Below, piece by piece: positions 34,191 to 42,928 of a stretch of DNA of 64,000 bases. Each line of letters opens with the position of its first letter. Position 1 is the stretch's first letter. The stretch spans positions 2,411,001-2,475,000 of the forward strand of contig CP166131.1 of assembly GCA_041228345.1 (NCBI GenBank). Reading direction: 5' to 3'. Source of the DNA: Alphaproteobacteria bacterium LSUCC0396. GTDB lineage: Bacteria > Pseudomonadota > Alphaproteobacteria > Puniceispirillales > Puniceispirillaceae. The translations under genes were made by a program, and so were the position numbers. The notes under the pieces are model-generated. The model made no database searches and was not told the origin of the DNA. It saw only the letters and a list, made by a program, of their open reading frames with translations.

Positions 34191-35678
34191 ATGCAGATGC
34201 CAGAACCAGATCAGGCGGTACTTGACCGCCGCGCCGATATTTGCCGTGACCTCTGCAATTTGGTTGCCGCTGATTGCGTGATCGATTCGATTGAGGGTCG
34301 GCGGGCTTATGACGCTGATGGTCTGTCTGCCTATCGCCAGTTGCCGTTGGCTGTGGTGTTGCCTGAAACGGTTGAACAGATTGCCGCCGTCATGAAATAT
34401 TGTCATGGCGAAGGCATCAAGGTGGTGCCGCGCGGATCTGGAACATCACTGTCTGGCGGTGCCTTGCCGTTGGCTGATGCGGTGCTAATCGGTTTGGGTA
34501 AATTTAACCGGATTCTCGATATTGACTATGCCAATCGCTGTGTTGTCGCCCAACCGGGCGTGACCAATCTGGCGATTACGCATGCGGTGCAGGCTGACGG
34601 GTTTTATTATGCGCCCGATCCATCTAGCCAGATTGCCTGTTCGGTAGGCGGTAATGTGGCGGAAAATTCGGGCGGTGTGCATTGTCTGAAATATGGCCTG
34701 ACGACAAATAATCTGCTGGGAATTGAGCTGGTAACCATTGAGGGCGAGATTTTGCGGCTTGGCGGCAAACATCTTGACGCTGGTGATTATGATTTGATGG
34801 GCGTCATGACCGGGTCTGAAGGGTTGCTTGGCATTGTGAGCGAAGTAACATTGCGGATTTTGCAAAAACCGGCGACCCAGCGTGCTCTTCTTGTTGGCTT
34901 TGACGATACCGGATCTGCGGCGAAGGCGGTTGGTGACGTGATCGGGGCTGGCATTATTCCGGCGGGCATGGAAATGATGGATGGGCTGGCGATTAACGCT
35001 GCTGAAGATTTCGTCAATGCAGGCTATCCGCGCGCCGCGGCTGCTTTGTTGATAATCGAGCTTGATGGCCCCGAGGTTGAGGTGAATACATTGATTGACC
35101 GCGTTGCCAAGGTTATGGATGACGCCGGTGCCTCATCATTGAAAATTAGTAACTCCGAAGAAGAGCGAAACCTGTTCTGGGCTGGTCGCAAATCGGCCTT
35201 TCCGGCGGTTGGGCGCATTTCGCCTGATTATCTGTGTATGGATGGCACAATTCCGCGGCGCCGCTTGCCGGATATGATGGTGCGGATGTCGTCGCTTAGC
35301 CAGAAATACGGCCTGCGCGTTGCCAATGTGTTTCATGCCGGTGATGGCAATCTTCACCCGCTGATCCTGTTTGATGCCAACCAGCCGGGTGAATTACAGC
35401 GGGCCGAAGATTTTGGTGCCGATATTCTGCGTGCTTGTGTCGAGATGGGCGGCGTTTTAACCGGCGAGCATGGGGTCGGCGTTGAAAAACGTGACCTTAT
35501 GGGGATTCAGTTCACCGAAGATGACATGAAACAGCAACAGCGGCTGAAATGCGCCTTTGATGCTGATCATTTGCTGAATCCGGGCAAGGTCTTCCCGCAT
35601 TTGCATCGTTGTGCCGAATTGGGACGATTACATGTTCACAAAGGCAAGATGCCGTTTCCTGAATTGCCGCGTTTCTAG
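34191..35678 (+). CDS. glcD: glycolate oxidase FAD-linked subunit GlcD
   Basis: A 495-residue FAD-binding oxidoreductase (PCMH fold plus FAD-linked oxidase C-terminal domain). The FAD site is seen in VVPRGSGTSLSGGA and APDPSSQIACSVGGNVAENSGG; HAGDGNLHP and GEHGVGVEK are the C-terminal signatures. It oxidises glycolate to glyoxylate with GlcE and the Fe-S subunit GlcF, feeding electrons to quinone. GAGGAG lies ahead of the ATG. It opens the glcDEF operon, which continues with a PLP aldolase gene. Confidence 0.92.
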   Translation: MQMPEPDQAVLDRRADICRDLCNLVAADCVIDSIEGRRAYDADGLSAYRQLPLAVVLPETVEQIAAVMKYCHGEGIKVVPRGSGTSLSGGALPLADAVLIGLGKFNRILDIDYANRCVVAQPGVTNLAITHAVQADGFYYAPDPSSQIACSVGGNVAENSGGVHCLKYGLTTNNLLGIELVTIEGEILRLGGKHLDAGDYDLMGVMTGSEGLLGIVSEVTLRILQKPATQRALLVGFDDTGSAAKAVGDVIGAGIIPAGMEMMDGLAINAAEDFVNAGYPRAAAALLIIELDGPEVEVNTLIDRVAKVMDDAGASSLKISNSEEERNLFWAGRKSAFPAVGRISPDYLCMDGTIPRRRLPDMMVRMSSLSQKYGLRVANVFHAGDGNLHPLILFDANQPGELQRAEDFGADILRACVEMGGVLTGEHGVGVEKRDLMGIQFTEDDMKQQQRLKCAFDADHLLNPGKVFPHLHRCAELGRLHVHKGKMPFPELPRF

Positions 35679-35724
35679 ATTTTTTTGACGGCCGGTTTGC
35701 GGCGGTAACAGGGGTAGGGTTAAA

Positions 35725-36915
35725 ATGATCAAAGTTGCCGGACTTGATGACGTTGCTGCGGCGATTGCCGATGCAATCGAGGCAAAGCAGCATCTGGCTG
35801 TCAGGGGCATGGGCACAAAGGCCGCACTTGGCCGTGATGCCAGCTATGATGCGATAATGGATGTGTCCGGACTTTCTGGGATCGTTGATTACCAGCCGGA
35901 TGAGTTAATTTTGACGGTGCGCGGTGGTACACCAATGCACGAGGTGGAGGCAGTACTCGCCAAAGCCAATCAGATGCTGGCGTTTGAAGTGCCTGATCTG
36001 CACAAGCTGCTTAACAGCAATTCGGCCGGAACAATTGGCGGGGTACTGGCGACCAATGCCAGTGGGCCGCGCCGCCTGACGGCAGGTGCCGCGCGCGATT
36101 ATCTGCTTGGGTTTGATGCCATCTCTGGTCGCGGCGAGCGCTTTAAATCTGGCGGCAAGGTGATGAAAAATGTCACAGGTTACGATCTGTCAAAATTGAT
36201 TTGCGGGTCCTATGGCACCTTGGCAGTTTTTGATGAGGTGACACTGAAGACCCTGCCAAAGCCCGAGACGAATATCAGCATTTTATTTGCTTGTGATGAT
36301 AGTGACGTTGCGGTCGCGCGCATTGCTGCAATTTTTGCCAGCCCACATGAACCGAATGCGGCCGCTATTTTGCCACGCGCAATCGCTGCCAAAGCTGGGA
36401 TTGATATTTCGGCAACAATGGTGGCGGTGATCCGGCTTGAGGGAATTGATGTTTCGGTTGCTGATCGGGCGGCGCATCTATTGACGTCTTTTGAGGGCGG
36501 CCTCGAGATTGATAATGATGCCAGCACATCATTGTGGCAGGCCATTCGCGATGTCGAGCTGCTCGAGGATGTCGCTGGCGATATCTGGAAATTATCCTGT
36601 GCGCCGGCGTCTGCACCATCAATTATCGCGGCCTTATCAGACCAGTTTGATCTGGTTTATTTTGCTGATTGGGCTGGCGGGCTATTATGGCTTGCAGGGC
36701 CGTCAGGGGACGAATTTGGCGCGGCGTTGCGTGCCGCGTTAGCGGCGAATGGCAGCGGCTATGCGCAATTGATCCGCGATCAGGGCAATAGTAAAGCGGT
36801 TATCGCGCCATTCCAGCCTTTGCCCGCCGCGCATTACGCATTGCATAAACGGGTGAAGGCGGCATTCGATCCCATGTCAGTGCTTAATTTTGGCCGTATG
36901 CACGACGGCATCTAG
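35725..36915 (+). CDS. glcE: glycolate oxidase FAD-binding subunit GlcE
   Basis: A 396-residue second flavoprotein subunit with the shorter FAD-binding domain typical of GlcE: RGMGTKAALG near the N-terminus, SNSAGTIGGVLATNASGPRR and GGKVMKNVTGYDLSKL. It lacks the GlcD C-terminal signature, as expected. It lies 46 bases after glcD, with AGGGG ahead, and 12 bases before glcF. Confidence 0.9.
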   Translation: MIKVAGLDDVAAAIADAIEAKQHLAVRGMGTKAALGRDASYDAIMDVSGLSGIVDYQPDELILTVRGGTPMHEVEAVLAKANQMLAFEVPDLHKLLNSNSAGTIGGVLATNASGPRRLTAGAARDYLLGFDAISGRGERFKSGGKVMKNVTGYDLSKLICGSYGTLAVFDEVTLKTLPKPETNISILFACDDSDVAVARIAAIFASPHEPNAAAILPRAIAAKAGIDISATMVAVIRLEGIDVSVADRAAHLLTSFEGGLEIDNDASTSLWQAIRDVELLEDVAGDIWKLSCAPASAPSIIAALSDQFDLVYFADWAGGLLWLAGPSGDEFGAALRAALAANGSGYAQLIRDQGNSKAVIAPFQPLPAAHYALHKRVKAAFDPMSVLNFGRMHDGI

Positions 36916-36927
36916 GGGGCAAGGTCT

Positions 36928-38217
36928 ATGCAAACTCATTTCACCGCAGAACAGCTTGCCGATCCGGTTATCAGCGAAGCTGACAATATTCTTCGCAGTT
37001 GTGTTCATTGCGGTTTCTGCACTGCCACCTGTCCAACCTTTGTGATTACTGGCGATGAGCGTGATAGCCCGCGTGGGCGTATCTGGATGTTGCGTGAAGT
37101 TTTGGAAAGTCCGGAGACTGTTTCGGTAAATACCAGCTATCATATCGATCGTTGTCTTGGCTGTTTGTCCTGTACAACAACCTGTCCTTCAGGAGTTGAT
37201 TATCCGCATCTACTCGATATTGGCCGGGAAAAGCTGGACAAGCTAGTGCCGCGCCAATTTGCTGATAAGGCAATGCGGCGGATGCTTGGCATGATCATTC
37301 CGCATGCAGGCCGGTTTCGGGCATTGCTTGCGCTGGCGCGGATAGGGCGGGTATTTAGCTGGGCGATGCCGCGGTCAATGCGGGCGGCACTGACGAAAAT
37401 TCCTGCACGGCTAAAGCCATTTGATCTGGTTGGCGCGCGTGATGCGGTGTTCCGCCCTTATCAAAAGCCAGTCAAGCGCGTGGCCCTGCTGGCTGGCTGC
37501 GCGCAGCGCGCGCTTGATCCGGATATTAACGCCAGTACGATCCGTGTGCTCAACCGCCTCGGGGTTGAGGTTGTTGTCCGGTCTGAGGCGCATTGTTGCG
37601 GTGCATTGGCACATCACATCGGCGAGACTAGCCGCGCGCATGATACGGTTCGTGCGGCCATTCTTGCATGGCATGACGAAATGAAAACAGATGGGATTGA
37701 TGCGATTGTGGTCAATGCGTCGGGATGCGGAACGATGGTTAAGGATTATGGCCATATGATGAAAGATGACGCCGAGCTTGCTGGCATTGCCAAGGCTGTG
37801 TCGGATAAATGCGTTGATATATCTGAATTGCTGGACGGGCTTGATATCGAGCCTGTCTTGCAACCAGCACCAGTTGGTGGCCGCGGCAAGATTGCCTATC
37901 ATTCGGCCTGCTCGCTGCAACATGGGCAGAAAATCCACGACCTGCCGATGCGGCTATTGCGTCAGGCCGGTTTTGACGTTGTGCAACCAGCGAATGGACA
38001 TCTTTGCTGTGGGTCGGCGGGTGTTTATAATATCCTACAGCCAGACATGGCCGATGCGTTAAAGGCGCGTAAAATAGAGAGCCTTGAGAAAACCGGTGCA
38101 ACGCTTATCGCCGCCGGCAATATCGGCTGTATCAGCCAGCTAAACCGGCCTAGCCTGCCGGTCCGGCATACGGTGCAGCTTATCGATTGGGCGACCGGTG
38201 GGCCAAACCCGATCTAA
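36928..38217 (+). CDS. glcF: glycolate oxidase iron-sulfur subunit GlcF
   Basis: A 429-residue subunit with two 4Fe-4S clusters (CVHCGFCTATCP near residue 31 and CLGCLSCTTTCP near 75) and two CCG domains (HCCGALAHHIG and LCCGSAGVYN). These carry electrons from the flavin subunits to the respiratory chain. Spacing and order after glcE are standard. The next gene, 46 bases on, uses glyoxylate in known relatives. Confidence 0.93.
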   Translation: MQTHFTAEQLADPVISEADNILRSCVHCGFCTATCPTFVITGDERDSPRGRIWMLREVLESPETVSVNTSYHIDRCLGCLSCTTTCPSGVDYPHLLDIGREKLDKLVPRQFADKAMRRMLGMIIPHAGRFRALLALARIGRVFSWAMPRSMRAALTKIPARLKPFDLVGARDAVFRPYQKPVKRVALLAGCAQRALDPDINASTIRVLNRLGVEVVVRSEAHCCGALAHHIGETSRAHDTVRAAILAWHDEMKTDGIDAIVVNASGCGTMVKDYGHMMKDDAELAGIAKAVSDKCVDISELLDGLDIEPVLQPAPVGGRGKIAYHSACSLQHGQKIHDLPMRLLRQAGFDVVQPANGHLCCGSAGVYNILQPDMADALKARKIESLEKTGATLIAAGNIGCISQLNRPSLPVRHTVQLIDWATGGPNPI

Positions 38218-38263
38218 GCCGGTTCCCTAATCTGCCCTGGATTGCGGGCTTAGGAGACACAAA

Positions 38264-39427
38264 ATGAATATGCAAACAAAAGTCGAAGAACTAGAAGTCG
38301 GCTATAACATCCCGGCTTTGGTTGGCATGGATGAGGTAGATATCCAGACACCTTGTCTTGTGCTGGATCTTGACGCGCTGGAACGCAACATCATCAAAAT
38401 GGGCGAGTTTGCCAAGGAAATGGGTATGCGGCACCGTGTGCATGGCAAGATGCATAAATCAGTTGATGTTGCATTGTTGCAGGAAAGGCTTGGTGGCAGC
38501 TGTGGTGTTTGTTGCCAAAAGGTCAGCGAAGCCGAAGCGTTTGTGCGCGGCGGCATCAAGGATGTGCTGGTATCCAATCAGGTGCGTGATCTGGCAAAGA
38601 TTGACCGGCTAGCCCGGTTGCCAAAGCTGGGCGCACGGACGATTTGCTGTGTAGATGATGTGGCAAATGTTGCCGATTTATCAGCGGCTGCGGTAAAGCA
38701 TGGCACCGAAATCGAATGCCTCGTCGAAATTGATTGCGGGGCCGGGCGTTGTGGTGTCCAGACTACCAAGGATGTGGTCAGGATCGCCACCGCAATTGAT
38801 GCGGCTGATGGGTTGAAATTTGCCGGTCTGCAGGCCTATCAGGGCGCAATGCAGCATCTTGAGGACTTCAACCAGCGCAAGGTGAAGATTGATATTGCGG
38901 TTGCTATGGTCGTGGATGCGGTGGCGTCGCTAAATGCGCAGGGGCTGGAATGTGATATCGTCGGCGGCGGTGGCACCGGATCCTATTATTTTGAGGGTCA
39001 GTCTGGCGTTTATAATGAACTTCAATGTGGATCATACGCCTTTATGGATGCTGATTACGGCCGTATTCTGGATAATCAAGGAAAACGAATTGATCAGGGT
39101 GAATGGCAGAATGCGCTATTCCTGCTGACCTCTGTGATGAGCCATGCCAAGGCGGATAAAGCGATTTGCGACGCTGGTCTGAAGGCTCAATCAGTTGATA
39201 GCGGTTTGCCGGTTGTGTTTGGCCGGACGGATGTTGAATATATCAAATGTTCCGACGAACATGGTGTGATTGCTGATCCGGATGGCGTGTTGAAAATTGG
39301 TGAGAAGCTGAAGCTGGTGCCCGGTCATTGTGACCCAACCTGTAATATTCACGATTGGTATGTTGGTGTTCGCAATGGCAAGGTCGAGGCGCTTTGGCCA
39401 ATTACGGCGCGCGGCAAGGCATTCTAA
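38264..39427 (+). CDS. bhcC: beta-hydroxyaspartate aldolase-like PLP protein (BhcC / D-threonine aldolase family)
   Basis: A 387-residue fold-type III PLP enzyme of the DSD1/D-threonine aldolase family. The PLP lysine region is HRVHGKMHKS (probably Lys62) and the metal site is PGHCDPTCN (His355, Cys356). Whole-length resemblance is highest, from memory, to BhcC of the beta-hydroxyaspartate cycle, which joins glyoxylate and glycine to (2R,3S)-beta-hydroxyaspartate. A place right after glcDEF supports glyoxylate use. AGGAG precedes the ATG. D-threo-3-hydroxyaspartate dehydratase or D-threonine aldolase activity is the alternative. Confidence 0.8.
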   Translation: MNMQTKVEELEVGYNIPALVGMDEVDIQTPCLVLDLDALERNIIKMGEFAKEMGMRHRVHGKMHKSVDVALLQERLGGSCGVCCQKVSEAEAFVRGGIKDVLVSNQVRDLAKIDRLARLPKLGARTICCVDDVANVADLSAAAVKHGTEIECLVEIDCGAGRCGVQTTKDVVRIATAIDAADGLKFAGLQAYQGAMQHLEDFNQRKVKIDIAVAMVVDAVASLNAQGLECDIVGGGGTGSYYFEGQSGVYNELQCGSYAFMDADYGRILDNQGKRIDQGEWQNALFLLTSVMSHAKADKAICDAGLKAQSVDSGLPVVFGRTDVEYIKCSDEHGVIADPDGVLKIGEKLKLVPGHCDPTCNIHDWYVGVRNGKVEALWPITARGKAF

Positions 39428-39477
39428 GCCGCGCTGTTTAGGCCGGCCTGCCTTTTTAGACGGTAACGCCTGACCCA

Positions 39478-39936
39478 ATGACGGCGGCCGATGTCAACAT
39501 CACCGTAACATCATCCAATCAGCCTTTGTTGATGGCGGATCATGTCACCCCCGGAACCTATGTCGTCGCGATGGGTGCCGACACGATTGGTAAACAGGAA
39601 ATTGACCCAAAGCTGTTTTCTAACGCTGCGGTTTTCACCGATGAAGTGGCTCAATCAGTAACAATTGGCGAAGCCCAGCACGCGGTGGCGGCAGGTTTTG
39701 TCGACACAGACGCAATTGTGCCAATTGGGCGGGTTATCAACGGGGATCATGCTGGCCGAAAAAATGAACGGCAGATTACCATCTTTGACGGTACCGGTGT
39801 CGGGTTGCAGGATCTGGCGCTAGCGTCAGTGGCGATGCGGCGCTTGATGCGGGAACGGCGACAAGAATTGCCTTCTAGGCAGAACCGCACCCTTAAACGC
39901 CCTGGAAAACCGGCAATCGCTTTGTTGGCGATCTAG
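39478..39936 (+). pseudogene. 5'-truncated ornithine cyclodeaminase / iminosuccinate reductase (BhcD-like) remnant
   Basis: The 152-residue frame starts in the middle of the mu-crystallin/ornithine cyclodeaminase fold: AADVNITVTSS, TYVVAMGADTIGKQEIDP, then IFDGTGVGLQDLALAS near the C-terminus. Full-length members have about 320 residues; the N-terminal half with the substrate site is missing. The upstream frame closes at a TAG at 39457, and only 50 bases separate this remnant from the aldolase gene, so the missing part was deleted, not frameshifted. In complete beta-hydroxyaspartate-cycle clusters the equivalent gene (bhcD) follows bhcC. It ends with a stop that overlaps the converging fumarase stop. 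Confidence 0.78.
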
Positions 39937-41540
39937 CTTAGATCAAAAAAATCATTGCCCTTGTCATCCATGACGATGAAGGCTGGAAAATTTTCGACTT
40001 CGATTTTCCAGACAGCTTCCATGCCAAGCTCGGGATATTCCAGCACTTCAACCTTTTTGATTGATTCGAGCGCCAATTTTGCTGCCACACCACCAATCGA
40101 ACCCAGATAAAAACCGCCATTTTCCTTGCATGATTCGCGCACTACACGCGACCGGTTACCCTTGGCGAGCATAACCATGGATCCGCCAGCGGCCTGAAAT
40201 GTTGGAACGTAAGAATCCATGCGCCCAGCAGTTGTCGGGCCAAATGATCCTGATGGCAGGCCCTCGGGTGTTTTCGCCGGGCCAGCATAATAAACCGGAT
40301 GGTCTTTGAAATAATCGGGTAATTTGCCTTCGCTGTTCAGGCGTTCCAGTAATTTGGCATGCGCAATATCACGCGCAACGATCAAGGGCCCGCTAAGGGC
40401 GAGGCGCGTTTCAACCGGATGCGCGCTAAGGCTTTCCAGAATTTCATTCATTGGTTTGTTCAGATCAATCGCCACAACATCGTCTTCCGGCTGATCAGAC
40501 AGGTCAGGAAGGAATTTCGCCGGATCGCGCTCTAGCTTTTCGATAAACAGGCCCTCTGCGGTAATCTTGGCAAAGGCCTGCCGGTCAGCCGAACAGGAAA
40601 CGCCAATGCCAATAGGGCAGGATGCGCCGTGACGTGGCAGGCGGATCACGCGCACATCATGGCAATAATACTTGCCGCCAAATTGCGCGCCAATGCCAAG
40701 CTCTCGCGTGATCTGCAGAATCTCAGCTTCCCATTCGAGATCGCGCCAAGCATGGCCAAGCTCATTACCCTGGGTTGGTAAATTATCCAGCGCCTTAATC
40801 GACGCCATCTTGACGGTTTTCATCGTCAGCTCGGCCGAAGTACCGCCAATAACAATCGCAAGGTGATAAGGTGGGCAGGCCGAAGTGCCAAGCTCAAGGA
40901 TCGCGGTGCGGAGAAATTCACGCATGGATTCAGGGTTCAACACAGCTTTGGTCTTTTGATGCAAAAACGCCTTATTTGCCGATCCGCCACCCTTTTGGAT
41001 AAAGGCAAACTTATATTCAAGCCCCTTGCCGGCATTGATCTCAATCTGCGCCGGCAGGTTGGTGGCGGTGTTGCTTTCTTCAAACATTGTATGCGCGGTC
41101 AGTTGAGAAAAGCGTAAATTACAATTCTGGTAGGTGTTATAGATGCCGCGCGATAGCGCCTCGCCATCATCGCCGGTAACCAGCACATGATCGCCGCGAT
41201 AGCCGGTTACCAGCGCGGTGCCTGTATCCTGACACATCGGCAATTGACCCTCGGCAGAAATCACCGCATTTTTCAGCATCTCCAGCGCCACAAACCGGTC
41301 ATTCTTGGTGGCCTCAGGGTCTTTTAAAATATCGGCAAGCTGTCCTAAATGGCTGCTGCGCAATAGGTGTGAAATGTCGGTAAAGGCACGCTCGGCAAGA
41401 ATTGTAAGCGCCTCTGGATCAACCTTTAGAAAGGTTTCCCCATCCATTTCAACAAGACGGATATGATCACTGGATAGAAGCTCATATTCGGTTGTATCAG
41501 CACTCATCGGAAACATCGGGCTATAGGCAAAATCGGCCAT
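39933..41540 (-). CDS. fumA: class I fumarate hydratase (4Fe-4S)
   Basis: A 535-residue oxygen-sensitive TCA-cycle enzyme interconverting fumarate and malate. The three cluster cysteines are in [20 protein letters not shown] and [12 protein letters not shown]. Both the alpha- and beta-domains are in one chain, as in E. coli FumA/B. CAGGA precedes the ATG. It converges on the bhcD-like remnant with overlapping stop codons. Confidence 0.93.
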   Translation of the reverse strand: MADFAYSPMFPMSADTTEYELLSSDHIRLVEMDGETFLKVDPEALTILAERAFTDISHLLRSSHLGQLADILKDPEATKNDRFVALEMLKNAVISAEGQLPMCQDTGTALVTGYRGDHVLVTGDDGEALSRGIYNTYQNCNLRFSQLTAHTMFEESNTATNLPAQIEINAGKGLEYKFAFIQKGGGSANKAFLHQKTKAVLNPESMREFLRTAILELGTSACPPYHLAIVIGGTSAELTMKTVKMASIKALDNLPTQGNELGHAWRDLEWEAEILQITRELGIGAQFGGKYYCHDVRVIRLPRHGASCPIGIGVSCSADRQAFAKITAEGLFIEKLERDPAKFLPDLSDQPEDDVVAIDLNKPMNEILESLSAHPVETRLALSGPLIVARDIAHAKLLERLNSEGKLPDYFKDHPVYYAGPAKTPEGLPSGSFGPTTAGRMDSYVPTFQAAGGSMVMLAKGNRSRVVRESCKENGGFYLGSIGGVAAKLALESIKKVEVLEYPELGMEAVWKIEVENFPAFIVMDDKGNDFFDLS

Positions 41541-41625
41541 GGTGAAATCCTGTAAATATCAAATGGCAAATAATCAGACGGCTGGCGCGGCGCAAAGGGC
41601 CATGTCGCCAGAGGTCATTGAAATA

Positions 41626-42207
41626 TTATTTAGTCGGTCTTTTTCGGAAGGTGTCAAGCGACACGACATCAGCGCTATTGCCCGATCCATTATCGCTGTT
41701 TCTTGGCGGCTGATCATCCGATTGCGATTTGTCACTATGATCATTATCGCCGTTAAAATCGCCGTCTTTTTGGCTTATGTCGGTGCCAGCATTGCGGCCA
41801 TGATCAGCGCTATCGTCATCATCATGATCATCATCGTCGGCCATGCCAAATTGCAGGCCAAACCCGACTGACGGATCGTTAAAGCTGGTGAGCGCCTCGA
41901 ACGGGATAATCATGGGGCTTGCTTTACCGCCGAAAAACAAGGTAACGGCAAATTCAGTCTCACCAACGACCAGATCGGCGAACTGATGCTGCAGAACAAT
42001 CGTCATTGTTTCGGGGTGTTTTACCCGCAGGTGATCATCAATTTCAACGCCGGTATAATTTGTCAAAAAGCTGATATAAAAATGGGTCTCGCCCGGTAGC
42101 CCAACCTTTTCAACAATCCGCAGCGATGAACGCACCACCGAACGAAGCGCATCTTCCACCAGAAGTTCATAATTCAAGCCGGTTTGAAGCGTATCATTGT
42201 CGGTCAT
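41626..42207 (-). CDS. sspB: SspB family ClpXP adaptor for ssrA-tagged proteins
   Basis: A 193-residue protein of the SspB fold: an N-terminal substrate-binding domain of about 125 residues (HFYISFLTNYTGVEI, ASPMIIPFEALTSF), then a long acidic linker rich in Asp, and a C-terminal motif VVSLDTFRKRP that docks on the ClpX N-domain. It brings proteins bearing the tmRNA tag to ClpXP. The ssrA gene lies directly upstream on the same strand. The linker is coded in part by GAT/GAC repeats and may vary in length. Confidence 0.9.
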   Translation of the reverse strand: MTDNDTLQTGLNYELLVEDALRSVVRSSLRIVEKVGLPGETHFYISFLTNYTGVEIDDHLRVKHPETMTIVLQHQFADLVVGETEFAVTLFFGGKASPMIIPFEALTSFNDPSVGFGLQFGMADDDDHDDDDSADHGRNAGTDISQKDGDFNGDNDHSDKSQSDDQPPRNSDNGSGNSADVVSLDTFRKRPTK

Positions 42208-42407
42208 TAGCGTTCGGTCTTTCTTTCAAAAATTCTGTCAGATGAGTGGCGCGAATTTGGAGGCTGGATGCGTGGTCATGCATGGATTTGCAAGTTTAAA
42301 GCAGTTTACCAGTGTAAAGCGGAACGCTTCTGTTGCCAGGTGCGCCCCAAACCCCGCCAGACCGAGCTCAATCGATCTGGACTTAAGATCGGTTACTCCC
42401 GCTGCCG

Positions 42408-42446
42408 TTAGGCTGCGATTGCGACCGGAGCAGTGTTGTCATTTGC
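42408..42446 (-). other. tmRNA proteolysis-tag reading frame
   Basis: Twelve codons and TAA within the coding piece read ANDNTAPVAIAA, preceded by TAGTT as in the E. coli resume site. With the charging alanine the tag is A-ANDNTAPVAIAA. It keeps the AANDN start bound by SspB in other species and an Ala-Ala end recognised by ClpX. Confidence 0.95.
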
Positions 42447-42531
42447 AACTACTACATGGCCCGATAACGGCGGGTACCATACCGAGCGAAAATACTGCCT
42501 TTACCACATGCGTCGATCCTATTTCGCCCCC

Positions 42532-42588
42532 AATCTTTTAGCCCGAATTCGCGAAGTTGGCCTTGCTGGCCATAAATTTGGGCTAAAA
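42532..42588 (-). other. tmRNA intervening segment, removed during maturation
   Basis: The 57 bases between the acceptor CCA and the coding-piece 5' G begin with TTTTAGCCC and have GGGCTAAAA near the far end, a perfect 9-bp helix, with an inner TGGCC/GGCCA hairpin. This would hold the two mature ends together for processing. Confidence 0.85.
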
Positions 42589-42674
42589 TGGTGGAGGCGC
42601 CGGGTACCGCCCCCGGGTCCGCTCTGCTTATTCCACAGCACGTTTATCGCCATAGCTGGCGAACCAGCATTTTT

Positions 42675-42703
42675 AATATAGGATTAATAACGCCGCTTTT
42701 AAA
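42675..42703 (-). promoter_or_regulatory. candidate promoter of ssrA
   Basis: On the minus strand TTTAAA (42703-42698) and TATATT (42680-42675) are 17 bases apart, a few bases before the start of the acceptor piece. The -10 match is 5 of 6; the -35 is weaker. Confidence 0.4.
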
Positions 42704-42928
42704 GCAGTCTTTTTCGATACGGACTGTTTGCCGGTGAATTATCAACCATCGAGGTGGGTGGACTGGAGAAAATGCCCGATTATCCGCTTGCACGGCGCGG
42801 CGCGGCCATGCCATTTTAAATCCATTACAGGCGCGGGGCACGTGCCGGTTGTCAAAGGGTAAACCCTTGCTGCCGGTGGGCTGTTTTGATACGGGCCTGA
42901 TGCGAAATTGAATAAGTGAGGCCGGCCA

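Larger units (their letters stand above)
42310..42672 (-). ncRNA. ssrA: two-piece, circularly permuted tmRNA
   Basis: Read on the minus strand, the acceptor piece comes first and ends in CGCCTCC-ACCA (CCA end at 42589). After a 57-base spacer the coding piece begins at 42531 with GGGGGCGAAATAGGATCGACG. Its first seven bases pair with CGCCTCC, with G3-U as in alanine tRNAs. A tag reading frame follows. Bases 42511-42506 can pair with the acceptor piece to form the start of helix P2. A T-arm-like CCGGG/CCCGG hairpin precedes the CCA. The arrangement is that known for alphaproteobacteria. The outer 5' and 3' ends are estimates; a weak hairpin near 42317-42329 may mark the 3' end. Confidence 0.95.

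Noticed and set aside
38264-39427. D-threonine aldolase as primary name
   Set aside because: The family fits, but the position after glcDEF and before a BhcD-like remnant favours beta-hydroxyaspartate aldolase; kept as an alternative.
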